Assembly (NCBI GenBank): GCA_015548865.1
Contig: JADMXW010000012.1
Span: 1 to 49,044, forward strand
DNA length: 49,044 nucleotides
DNA from: Serratia marcescens
Lineage (GTDB): Bacteria > Pseudomonadota > Gammaproteobacteria > Enterobacterales > Enterobacteriaceae
Reading direction: 5' to 3'
Part shown: piece after piece, positions 16,920-26,500 of the stretch
Layout: each line of letters opens with the position of its first letter
Position numbering within the stretch: the first letter of the stretch is position 1
The notes under the pieces: generated by a model
What the model was told of the DNA's origin: nothing
The model's input: the letters and a program-made list of their open reading frames with translations, nothing else
Database searches by the model: none
Program-made: the position numbers and the translations under genes

Positions 16920-19130
16920 ATGTTTAAGAGGAAAAGGGAAATTGACTTTTTTGAGCGGCTTTTTTTCGGTTACGGTACGGTACTTTCTGTTGCTGCATTG
17001 CTATTAATGGCCCCGCTGGCTTTGGCCATTGAGACGGTAACCCGCAATCGCGACATTATGGTGGTGACTGCAGTAGGCGTGCGAAGTGCCGCGATCCCCT
17101 TAACTGGGATGGTGGCGAAACAGAGTGCCGCTGTGACGAAAACGGAAACGCCACTGATAAAGACGCCACAATCGATTGCGGTAGTGACACGTGCTCAAAT
17201 GGACAAACAGCGGGTGACGTCCGTCTCCGATGCGTTTAATTACTCTGCCGGCGTGCTTCCAAATTATCGCGGTTCTTCCAACCGCAGTGACGAAACCATT
17301 GTGCGTGGCTTTCGCTATGCGCCTAAATTTCTTGATGGGTTGAGTTTTGGTTTAATCGGACAAGGTGCCGGAATTGGAAAGATCGATCCCTGGTTGTTAG
17401 AACGCGTTGAGCTGATTCGCGGTCCGGTTTCAGTTATGTATGGTCAGGTCAATCCTGGTGGAACAATTGTGATGATCAGCAAGCGACCCACGGCAGAAAA
17501 TATTCGCCACGTGCAGCTTAGTGCGGGCAATAAACGCTTTGGCGAAGCAGCGTTTGATTTTGGCGGTGTATTAGACGATGACAGTTCGCTGTTATATCGC
17601 TTGAACGGAATAGCCAATACTCGGCAACAATTTATCAAGGATGCCCGGCAACAACGTATGGCGATTGCTCCAGCGCTGACTTGGTTGCCAAATGCAGATA
17701 CCAGCCTGACCGTATTGACCAGCTACCAGTATGACCCCGAAGCGGGCTTTCGTAACTTCTTGCCCGCCTACGGAACCGTGTTCGCCACTAACGCAGGTTA
17801 TATTCCTTACAACCTGAATGTCAGCGATCCGAATTACCATCAATCAAACCGTGAGCAGGTAGCGTTCGGTTATATTTTCGAGCACTCCTTTAATGCTGCG
17901 ATCTCTGTTCAACAGAATCTGCGTTACTCACAACTACATGATCAATATAAATCGCTGGTTTACAGCACGGGTGGTACTGCAACGGATACCACGCTAATTC
18001 GTAGGCAGCAACGCGAAAAAACCGATGCCAATGAACTGGGGATCGACAACCAATTGAAAGCGACCTTCGCGACCAACGTGGTGAACCATACCCTGCTTGC
18101 CGGGTTGGACTACAAATGGCAGAAGCGGGATGCCAGCTTCTGGTTCAATACGAGCGATAAGTTGAATTTTGACTGGGCTCACCCCAATTATGGCGCGACC
18201 TATCTGGACAATGACCGTGATTTGCCTCTCGCGCGCAACGCGTTTAAAAAGCTTGATCAAGTGGGGCTCTATTTACAGGATCAGGCGGTGTGGCAACGAT
18301 GGAACCTTCTTTTTTCGGGCCGCTATGACTGGACGGAAATTCGTACCTATGAGCGAGAGCTTAACAATGCCAAAAGGCAATCCAATGATGATGCCTTTAC
18401 CCGTCGTGCGGCGCTGCTGTATGCATTTGATAATGGTTTCTCTCCCTATATCAGTTACAGCACCTCATTTGAGCCCAATCTAGACAGCGGTATCCCGGGC
18501 TCGACACCCTTTAAGCCCACAACGGGTGAGCAAATCGAAGTGGGGATGAAGTTTCAACCTGTAGGGAGTGAAACGCTGTTAACTCTGTCGCTGTTTGATA
18601 TTACGCAAAAAAATATTACCTCGTGGAACAGCAAACTCAAGTTTAACGAGCAAATCGGCAAGGTGGAGTCACAGGGTGCAGAAGCGGAGCTACATACTCA
18701 AATTACGCCCGAACTGAGCCTGATGTCGGCTTACAGTTACACTGAAGCGGAAACGAAAGAGAGTGGTAATGCGAGCACTCCGGCAGGAAACCGGCCAGCG
18801 GCGACCCCACGCCACATGGCCTCTTCCTGGGGAAACTATCATTTCCACAACGGTCCATTGGCTGGGCTAACGCTGGGAACTGGCGTGCGTTATACCGGCA
18901 GCAGCTATGGGGATAACAAGGAAAGTTTCAATGTGCCGCATTACATACTGTATGACGCTATGGCAAGTTACAATCTGGGGGCGGCATCGTCACAACTGAA
19001 AGGTGTGGTGGTGCAGCTTAATATTACCAATCTGACCGACAAGCATTATGTAGCCTCTTGCAGTAATAACGAGGCCTGTTTTTATGGTGTTGGACGCACG
19101 ATTATTGCCACCGTCAGTTACCGCTGGTAA
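16920..19130 (+). CDS. TonB-dependent siderophore receptor, FhuA-like
   Basis: Outer-membrane receptor of 736 residues for a ferric siderophore, probably a hydroxamate. The N-terminus is long and basic ([11 protein letters not shown]) before a hydrophobic signal segment ending ALA near residue 36. A TonB-box-like DIMVVTA follows. The plug domain has [29 protein letters not shown] and [30 protein letters not shown]. The 22-strand barrel ends in [29 protein letters not shown], very like FhuA's end, with a terminal aromatic residue (W) as barrel assembly needs. No siderophore synthesis or ABC transporter genes lie next to it, so it is an orphan receptor. Ligand (ferrichrome or ferrioxamine) cannot be told from sequence alone. 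It ends 4 bp before the convergent ilvY stop. Confidence 0.92.
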   Translation: MFKRKREIDFFERLFFGYGTVLSVAALLLMAPLALAIETVTRNRDIMVVTAVGVRSAAIPLTGMVAKQSAAVTKTETPLIKTPQSIAVVTRAQMDKQRVTSVSDAFNYSAGVLPNYRGSSNRSDETIVRGFRYAPKFLDGLSFGLIGQGAGIGKIDPWLLERVELIRGPVSVMYGQVNPGGTIVMISKRPTAENIRHVQLSAGNKRFGEAAFDFGGVLDDDSSLLYRLNGIANTRQQFIKDARQQRMAIAPALTWLPNADTSLTVLTSYQYDPEAGFRNFLPAYGTVFATNAGYIPYNLNVSDPNYHQSNREQVAFGYIFEHSFNAAISVQQNLRYSQLHDQYKSLVYSTGGTATDTTLIRRQQREKTDANELGIDNQLKATFATNVVNHTLLAGLDYKWQKRDASFWFNTSDKLNFDWAHPNYGATYLDNDRDLPLARNAFKKLDQVGLYLQDQAVWQRWNLLFSGRYDWTEIRTYERELNNAKRQSNDDAFTRRAALLYAFDNGFSPYISYSTSFEPNLDSGIPGSTPFKPTTGEQIEVGMKFQPVGSETLLTLSLFDITQKNITSWNSKLKFNEQIGKVESQGAEAELHTQITPELSLMSAYSYTEAETKESGNASTPAGNRPAATPRHMASSWGNYHFHNGPLAGLTLGTGVRYTGSSYGDNKESFNVPHYILYDAMASYNLGAASSQLKGVVVQLNITNLTDKHYVASCSNNEACFYGVGRTIIATVSYRW

Positions 19131-19134
19131 ACCT

Positions 19135-20025
19135 TCAAACGTTGTCCTGCAAGATATGCCAAAACGCAGCTATCAAAGGTTCATTGAGTCGCTTTTTCTG
19201 TACGCATACACCCAGTTCAAACGGCTCCATGGCTTGCTCCAGCAATACCGATACGCGGTTGCGCACCGGTTCCGGGCTGTTTTCCAGCACAACGTCTGGG
19301 ATCAACGCAATACCGCAGCCGAGTGCCACCATAGAAACCATTGCCTCATGCCCGGATACCGTCGCGTAAATCAGAGGATTGGTGATGTGATGGCGGCGAA
19401 ACCAGACATCGATGCGTTTTCGCACTGGGCCGTGCTCGGGTAAAATAAACGGAATCTGCGCCCAATCGGGATTGGGTTGCCGCACCATCGTTTGTACAGG
19501 AGATGACAATGCAGGGACAATCAGTACCAGTGGGATCTTGCCGATAGGCATGAAATCAATGGTGGTGGGTAAGGTCTCCGGGTGACCCGCGATGCCAAGG
19601 TCGGCTTCATTGGATTGCACTTTTTCCACCGCATCTGCCGCATCGCCAGTGGTGAGCTTGATTTCGACCAGCGGATGCTGGGCGCGGAAACGGTCGAGGA
19701 TCGGTGGCAGATGACTATAAGCTGCGGTAACGGAGCAAAAAATGCGTAGTTCACCGCTCAATGAAGGGCCTCGCTGGCCAATCGCGTGGCGCAACTGTTC
19801 GTAGTGCAGCAACGTTTGTTGAGCAAATTGCTTTAACTGTTCACCGGCATCGGTAAGTTGTACGGTGCGGTTATCACGCAAAAACAGGGTTTGCCCAACA
19901 TTCTCTTCCAGCCGTTGGATCTGGCGTGACAATGTTGATGGACTCAGGTGCATGGCTTTAGCCGTGCGCCCAAAATGGCGGCTGTCGCACAGGTGCAGAA
20001 ACAGTTTTAAATCTCGTAAATCCAT
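19135..20025 (-). CDS. ilvY: LysR-family activator of ilvC, IlvY
   Basis: LysR regulator of 296 residues (E. coli 297) that activates ilvC when its inducers, acetolactate or acetohydroxybutyrate, accumulate, and represses its own gene. The helix-turn-helix region MDLRDLKLFLHLCDSRHFGRTAKAMHLSPSTLSRQIQRLEE is nearly that of E. coli. The co-inducer domain has SGELRIFCSVTAAYSHLPPILDRFRAQHP and GHEAMVSMVALGCGIALIPDVVLENSPEPVRNRV. It is divergent from ilvC with a 162-bp shared control region. Confidence 0.96.
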   Translation of the reverse strand: MDLRDLKLFLHLCDSRHFGRTAKAMHLSPSTLSRQIQRLEENVGQTLFLRDNRTVQLTDAGEQLKQFAQQTLLHYEQLRHAIGQRGPSLSGELRIFCSVTAAYSHLPPILDRFRAQHPLVEIKLTTGDAADAVEKVQSNEADLGIAGHPETLPTTIDFMPIGKIPLVLIVPALSSPVQTMVRQPNPDWAQIPFILPEHGPVRKRIDVWFRRHHITNPLIYATVSGHEAMVSMVALGCGIALIPDVVLENSPEPVRNRVSVLLEQAMEPFELGVCVQKKRLNEPLIAAFWHILQDNV

Positions 20026-20187
20026 GTGCGCGCGGCCTCATTTTCGTCTTGCAGTTATTGCAATGTCATCTTGTTAATATATCAATTTAAGCAATACTTT
20101 TCCTGTCATATCATGAGGACATTCAGGCTTCCGTGACAGGAAACCTCTTCTGAACACTCGCAAATAACAGATTAAACGGAGTTGTGC
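20026..20187. promoter_or_regulatory. ilvY-ilvC control region with IlvY operator-like dyad
   Basis: The clearest site is TTGCA-N5-TGCAA at 20049-20063, a perfect LysR-type dyad located near the ilvY start, as expected for an IlvY operator. A second AT-rich stretch, TTGTTAATATATCAA (20071-20085), may be the lower-symmetry second operator or a promoter element. The ilvC ribosome binding site GGAG is at 20178-20181. In E. coli two tandem operators between the genes are bound by IlvY. Confidence 0.65.
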
Positions 20188-21666
20188 ATGGCTAACTATT
20201 TCAACACTTTGAACCTGCGTCAGCAGTTGGCGCAATTGGGTGTATGTCGCTTCATGGGGCGTGAAGAATTCGCAGACGAAGCTAACTACCTGAAAGGCAA
20301 AAAAGTGGTGATCGTCGGTTGCGGCGCGCAAGGGCTGAACCAGGGTTTGAATATGCGTGATTCCGGGCTGGATATCGCTTATGCGCTGCGTGCAGAGGCT
20401 ATCGCGGAGAAACGTGCTTCATGGCGTAAGGCGACAGAAAATGGCTTCAAAGTAGGCACCTATGAAGAGCTTATCCCACAGGCAGATCTGGTGGTTAACC
20501 TGACGCCAGACAAGCAACACTCCGCAGTGGTTCAGGCTGTGCAACCGCTGATGAAACAGGGTGCATCGCTGGGTTACTCACACGGTTTCAACATTGTTGA
20601 AGTGGGTGAGCAAATTCGTAAAGATATCACTGTGGTGATGGTTGCACCGAAATGCCCGGGTACCGAAGTGCGTGAAGAGTACAAGCGCGGCTTTGGCGTT
20701 CCGACGTTGATCGCCGTACACCCAGAAAATGACCCGAAAGGTGAAGGGATGGCGATCGCCAAGGCTTGGGCAGCCGCTACCGGTGGTCATCGTGCGGGGG
20801 TTCTGCAATCCTCATTCGTTGCTGAAGTGAAATCTGACTTGATGGGCGAGCAAACCATTTTGTGCGGGATGTTACAGGCAGGTTCCTTGCTGAGCTTTGA
20901 CAAACTGGTTGCTGAGGGCACCGATCCAGCTTATGCGGAAAAACTGATTCAGTTCGGTTGGGAAACCATTACCGAAGCCCTGAAACAGGGGGGTATCACG
21001 CTGATGATGGATCGCCTGTCTAATCCAGCAAAACTGCGTGCTTACGCGCTGTCTGAGCAGTTGAAAGAGATCATGGCACCGTTGTTCCAGAAACACATGG
21101 ATGACATCATCTCCGGCGCTTTCTCCAGCGGGATGATGGAAGACTGGGCCAACGACGACATCAAATTGCTGACCTGGCGTGAAGAAACCGGCAAAACCGC
21201 GTTTGAAAATGCCCCGCAGTTTGATGGCAAAATCGCTGAGCAAGAGTATTTTGACAATGGCGTACTGATGATCGCCATGGTTAAAGCCGGTGTGGAACTG
21301 GCGTTTGAAACCATGGTTAGTGCCGGGATCATCGAAGAATCTGCTTACTACGAATCGCTGCATGAACTGCCGCTGATTGCTAACACCATTGCGCGTAAGC
21401 GTCTGTATGAAATGAACGTTGTTATCTCTGATACTGCAGAATACGGTAACTATCTGTTCGCTAATGCAGCGGTGCCGTTGCTGAAAGAGAAATTCATGGC
21501 CTCACTGCAAGCGGGCGATATCGGTAAACCGGTAGTTGCCAGCAGCGTGGACAATGCGCAACTGCGTGACGTAAATGACGCGATTCGCAACCACCCGATC
21601 GAAACTGTCGGTAAGAAACTGCGTGGCTACATGACCGACATGAAACGCATTGCGGTTGCAGGCTAA
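20188..21666 (+). CDS. ilvC: Ketol-acid reductoisomerase (NADP+)
   Basis: Class II acetohydroxyacid isomeroreductase of 492 residues (E. coli 491), which isomerises and reduces acetolactate/acetohydroxybutyrate with NADPH and magnesium. The NADPH-binding fold shows [21 protein letters not shown]. Next come [18 protein letters not shown] and metal-binding KOARI domains ([32 protein letters not shown]), which are duplicated in this long class. The end [18 protein letters not shown] is as in E. coli. ATG 20188 has GGAG 6 nt before it and gives [11 protein letters not shown]. An in-frame TTG at 20182 is unsupported. A bidirectional terminator follows. Confidence 0.97.
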   Translation: MANYFNTLNLRQQLAQLGVCRFMGREEFADEANYLKGKKVVIVGCGAQGLNQGLNMRDSGLDIAYALRAEAIAEKRASWRKATENGFKVGTYEELIPQADLVVNLTPDKQHSAVVQAVQPLMKQGASLGYSHGFNIVEVGEQIRKDITVVMVAPKCPGTEVREEYKRGFGVPTLIAVHPENDPKGEGMAIAKAWAAATGGHRAGVLQSSFVAEVKSDLMGEQTILCGMLQAGSLLSFDKLVAEGTDPAYAEKLIQFGWETITEALKQGGITLMMDRLSNPAKLRAYALSEQLKEIMAPLFQKHMDDIISGAFSSGMMEDWANDDIKLLTWREETGKTAFENAPQFDGKIAEQEYFDNGVLMIAMVKAGVELAFETMVSAGIIEESAYYESLHELPLIANTIARKRLYEMNVVISDTAEYGNYLFANAAVPLLKEKFMASLQAGDIGKPVVASSVDNAQLRDVNDAIRNHPIETVGKKLRGYMTDMKRIAVAG

Positions 21667-21691
21667 AGATAAACGTATTACTCCGTAAATG

Positions 21692-21723
21692 AAAAAAGGC
21701 GCAACCACAGTTGCGCCTTTTTT
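21692..21723. terminator. Bidirectional terminator between ilvC and putP
   Basis: AAAAAA-GGCGCAAC-CACA-GTTGCGCC-TTTTTT: an 8-bp perfect stem with a tetraloop, flanked by A- and T-runs on both sides, so it can end transcription of ilvC (plus) and putP (minus). Confidence 0.93.
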
Positions 21724-21744
21724 ATGCGTGAAACACATCGTGCC

Positions 21745-23229
21745 TTAGCGGCTCTGGAACTGTGCTTCCGCTTCGTGGAAGCGCTTAATCACCGCCCCGG
21801 ATGGTACGCGTCCTTTTAGGCTGACAATAAAGATCGCTAAACTCGCAAAGATGAAGCCAGGGATGATTTCATACAGATTGAACCAGGCGTACTGTTTCCA
21901 AACGATCACCGTTGTTGCACCTACCAACATCCCTACCAGCGCGCCGTTACGCGTCATGCGCGGCCATAATAGGGAAATCAGGATCACCGGACCAAATGCG
22001 GCACCAAAACCGGCCCAGGCATAGCTAACCAACCCTAACACGCGGTTTTCCGGGTTAGCGGCCAATACAATCGAAATAATGGCAATCAGCAGTACCATAA
22101 TTCGTCCTACCCACACCAGTTCACGTTGTGATGCACTGGGGCGGAAAAATGGGCGATACAAGTCTTCGGTAATGGCGCTGGAACAGACCAGCAGCTGACA
22201 GCTCAGGGTACTCATCACTGCCGCCAGAATGGCAGAAAGTAACACACCGGCGATCCACGGGTTAAACAGCAGCATGGAAAGTTCAATAAATACCCGCTCG
22301 GCATTGTTTGTGACGTTTCCTGCCTGTTCCGGATGATTATTAAAGTAGGCGATGCCGAAGAAGCCCACGCTGACTGCGCCTGCGAGACATAGGATCATCC
22401 AGGTCATACTGATACGGCGTGCACTGCGAATGGTGTGGTGGGAATCTGCAGCCATGAAACGCGCCAGAATATGAGGTTGTCCAAAATAGCCCAAGCCCCA
22501 GCCCAGCAGCGAAATGATGGCGATAATATCCAAGCCTCTGAACATATCCAGATTGGCAGGATTTTTGGCGGCAATGACCAACAAAGAGGGGTCGATGCCG
22601 TCAAGCGCAAGAATCACCATGATGGGTGTCAGGATTAAGGCGAATATCATCAATGTCGCCTGTACTGTATCCGTCCAACTCACCGCCAGATAACCTCCAA
22701 TGAAGGTATAAGCGATGGTTGCTGCAGCGCCAGCCCACAATGAGGTGGCGTAGCTCATGCCGAAGGTGCTTTCGAACAAGCGAGCACCGGCTACGATGCC
22801 AGATGCGCAGTAAATGGTAAAAAACACCAGAATAATCAAGGCCGCAATGACCCTCAGGATTTTTCTGGTGTCTTCAAAACGGTGAGTGAAATAGTCGGGT
22901 AGGGTAAGGGCGTTGTGATTCACCTCAGTGTGAACGCGTAGACGACCTGCGACCCAGCGCCAGTTAAGGTAAGCGCCGATAGTCAGGCCGATAGCGATCC
23001 AGCTTTCGGAAATACCGGAAAGGTATACCGCCCCAGGTAGCCCCATCAGCAGCCAACCGCTCATGTCAGAAGCCCCCGCTGAAAGCGCGGTGACCACACT
23101 GCCCATTCGGCGTCCGCCCAGGATGTAGTCGCCAAGGGTGTTGGTCGAACGGTAAGCGACCAGGCCGATCAAAACCATTCCGAAAATATACACCAGAAAG
23201 GTCACCAGCATGGGTGTACTCATTGTCAT
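21745..23229 (-). CDS. putP: Sodium/proline symporter PutP
   Basis: Inner-membrane Na+/proline symporter of the SSS (solute:sodium symporter) family, 494 residues (E. coli 502), with about 13 hydrophobic segments. The Na+-binding motif SAGASDMSGWLLMGLPGA is present. With the start at ATG 23229 the key residues number Asp55 and Ser57, the same as in E. coli PutP. That ATG also has GGAG at 6 nt, so I prefer it over the upstream start at 23241 and over the ATG at 23223. The second conserved block is GWGLGYFGQPHILARFMAA. It supplies proline to PutA, encoded divergently, as in E. coli, although the pair sits elsewhere on the E. coli chromosome. Confidence 0.95.
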   Translation of the reverse strand: MTMSTPMLVTFLVYIFGMVLIGLVAYRSTNTLGDYILGGRRMGSVVTALSAGASDMSGWLLMGLPGAVYLSGISESWIAIGLTIGAYLNWRWVAGRLRVHTEVNHNALTLPDYFTHRFEDTRKILRVIAALIILVFFTIYCASGIVAGARLFESTFGMSYATSLWAGAAATIAYTFIGGYLAVSWTDTVQATLMIFALILTPIMVILALDGIDPSLLVIAAKNPANLDMFRGLDIIAIISLLGWGLGYFGQPHILARFMAADSHHTIRSARRISMTWMILCLAGAVSVGFFGIAYFNNHPEQAGNVTNNAERVFIELSMLLFNPWIAGVLLSAILAAVMSTLSCQLLVCSSAITEDLYRPFFRPSASQRELVWVGRIMVLLIAIISIVLAANPENRVLGLVSYAWAGFGAAFGPVILISLLWPRMTRNGALVGMLVGATTVIVWKQYAWFNLYEIIPGFIFASLAIFIVSLKGRVPSGAVIKRFHEAEAQFQSR

Positions 23230-23578
23230 TAGAATCTCCAAGTCAAAGCGCCCTGTCTATCCCGTTGGGCATAAAGGCAAATCATGTTGTTGGTTTAGCC
23301 TGACGGGAACGACGTCAGGCAAAGCGCAGTCTGCACGATAGTGGTCCTCCCGTGCAGCCTGTTTTTTCTTATAATGCAAAGCGTTAACGATTTGTTATAT
23401 TTACCTGTCGCGTCGATGTTATACACTTGTTAACGGCATTGCATCTTATGGCAACTCGCCCAAACCAGGTTGCATAATCCGATAACGACGACCAAGATTC
23501 GAAGGTATACCTTCAAACAATCAACGTTATCTGATCCCTCACTATCGATGGTTATCTTGGCTTCACTGGAGTGAAACG
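23230..23578. promoter_or_regulatory. putP-putA control region with several dyads
   Basis: 349 bases without a gene, rich in symmetric elements: GCCTGACG-N7-CGTCAGGC (23298-23320), CTGCACG-N13-CGTGCAG (23331-23357), and a nested pair with GATAACG (23481-23487)/CGTTATC (23525-23531) around the perfect 14-bp palindrome GAAGGTATACCTTC (23501-23514). GTTGCA at 23469-23474 fits the core of the known PutA operator. PutA with its N-terminal DNA-binding domain is expected to repress both genes when proline is absent. Roles of the other dyads are unknown. Confidence 0.65.
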
Positions 23579-26500
23579 ATGGGATTCTCCACTATAGCGG
23601 TAAAACTCGACGACGCGACCCGCGATCGTATCGAACGTACGGCGCAGCACCTTGATCGCACATCACATTGGTTGATTGAGCACGCTATTTTTTATTACCT
23701 GGATACCCTTGAACGGGACGGTAAGGTACCGGACATCACGTCAACATATGCTGTGGCATTGGATCGGGCGCCGGAGATTATGCCGCAATCTCGTCAGGAA
23801 GGAAGCTATCAACCGTTTTTAGCTTTCACTAATACCCTACTGCCCCGCTCATCACTGCGTGATGCCATCACTGCGGCATATCGTCGTTCCGAGCGTGATA
23901 TGGTGCCGCGACTGCTCGAACAGGTAGTGTCTATGGGGCCAATGGCTCCGGCGGTGCAGGAGCTGGCCTATCGACTGGCACAAACGCTGCGCCGTGAACA
24001 ACAAACTCACGGACGTGCGGGGCGGGTACAAAGTTTGCTTCAAGCCTTTTCCCTTTCATCCTCAGAGGGCATTGCGTTGATGTGTCTGGCAGAAGCGTTA
24101 CTGCGTATTCCTGATGCCTCAACGCGTGACGCACTGATACGCGATAAAATCAGCAGTGGCGATTGGCATTCCCAACTGGGAAAAGGGCGATCGCTGTTCG
24201 TGAATGCGGCAACCTGGGGGCTGTTGTTGACAGGAAAATTGGTCGCGACGCACAGTGAATCGCGTTTGGCGCATACCTTGAAGCAACTGATCAACAAGGG
24301 GGGCGAGCCGGTTATCCGACTGGGTATGGACCGCGTCATGCGTCTGATGGGAGAGCAGTTTGTTACCGGTGAAACCATCGATGAGGCGTTATCCAATGCG
24401 CGACATCTTGAGCAGAAAGGGTTTCGTTATTCCTACGACATGCTGGGTGAAGCGGCATTAACCGCACAGGATGCGGAGGCCTATTTAAAAGCCTATCAGC
24501 AGGCGATTCATGCTATTGGCAAGGCGTCTCAGGGGCGCGGGGTGTATGAGGGGCCAGGCATTTCCATTAAGCTGTCAGCGCTGCATCCACGTTATTGCCG
24601 TGCGCAGTATGATCGCGTAATGGAGGAGTTGTATCCTCGATTACTGTCGCTGACGCTGCAGGCGATGCAGTACGACATTGGCATTAATATTGATGCGGAA
24701 GAGGCTGAGAGGCTGGAAATCTCCCTCGATTTGCTGGAGCGCTTGTGCCATGAGCCTTCTCTGGCGGGGTGGAAGGGGATCGGCTTTGTGGTGCAGGCCT
24801 ACCAGAAGCGCTGTCCATTTGTGATTGATTTCCTGATAGACCTGGCACAGCGTACCCAGCGGCGGCTGATGGTGCGGTTGGTAAAAGGGGCCTATTGGGA
24901 CAGCGAAATCAAGCGCGCACAGATGGATGGTCTGGAAGACTACCCCGTCTATACTCGAAAAGTTTACACCGATGTGTCCTATCTGGCTTGCGCTCGCCAA
25001 CTGCTGGAGGCCCCGGATGCTATTTATCCTCAGTTTGCTACGCACAATGCCCATACTCTAAGTGCCATTTATACGCTGGCAGGGGAACGCTACTATCCTG
25101 GTCAGTATGAGTTTCAATGCCTGCATGGTATGGGGGAGGCACTTTATACGCAGGTTGTGGGGTCAGAAGAGGAAGGGAAGCTGGGGCGCCCTTGCCGGAT
25201 CTATGCCCCCGTTGGTACCCATGAAACCTTGCTGGCTTATCTGGTGAGACGTTTATTGGAAAACGGTGCTAATACATCGTTTGTCAACCGTATTGCAGAT
25301 GAAGATGTTCCGTTGGAGCAACTGATTGCCAGTCCGATTGGTGAGGTACAAGCGCTGGCTTACAAAGAGGGGGCTCCCGGTTGTTCGCATCCGCGTATTC
25401 CTTTTCCTGCTCATATTTATGGTCCGGAGCGCCGCAATGCACAAGGGGTTGACCTGACCGATGAGCATCGTTTGGACATACTCTCTTCGGCATTATGCGC
25501 CGATGCTACTCAGGTCTGGCATGCCGCCCCCATTATAGTCGATACGCCATCGCCAAAGGCAGCTCGTCCAGTGACCAATCCGTCTCAACGACACGATATC
25601 GTCGGCTACGTATGTGATGCCAGTGAGGAGGATGTTCGCCTTGCGTTGGATAGTGCGGTGCAAGCGACGGAGCGGTTTACCGGCGCATCGCTACCGGAGC
25701 GTGCAGCGAGCCTGCAACGTGCAGCCAGCTTGCTGGAAGCGGCGTATCCACAGTTTATTGGGTTGTTGGTGCGAGAGGCGGGAAAAACTGTGCCGAACGC
25801 TATCGCTGAAATTCGCGAAGCGGTTGATTTTTTGCGTTATTACTCGCAGCAGTCTGCCGTAGTGTCATCGGAGCATACTTGCCCGTTAGGGGTTGTGGTT
25901 TGTATTAGTCCGTGGAATTTTCCACTCGCCATTTTTACTGGCCAGATTGCTGCTGCGCTGGCGGCGGGCAATGTGGTACTGGCAAAACCGGCTGAGCAGA
26001 CGCCGCTGGTTGCAGCTCAAGCGGTGCAACTGCTACATCAGGCAGGCATTACGTCAGATGTGTTGCAACTGCTGCCCGGTGCAGGGGAAAGCGTCGGCGC
26101 TGCGCTGGTACGAGATGCGCGCGTCAATGGTGTGTTGTTTACCGGTTCCACTGTTGTTGCGAAAAGCTTGCAGCGCACGTTGGCAGAACGGCTGGATACC
26201 CATGGTCAGCCCGCCGTGCTGATAGCGGAAACCGGTGGCATGAATGCCATGATTGTAGACTCGTCGGCACTGACCGAGCAGGTGGTGAGCGATATTGTGG
26301 CCTCTGCCTTTGATAGCGCAGGGCAGCGCTGCTCTGCACTGCGCTTGCTTTGCCTTCAGGATGAAATTGCCGATACCACCCTGGACATGCTGCGCGGCGC
26401 GATGGCGCAGTACCGCGTGGGCAACCCCGACAGGCTGGCAACGGACTGCGGCCCGGTGATTGATGATGACGCTCGCGAACAGATCGAGCAGCATATTCAC

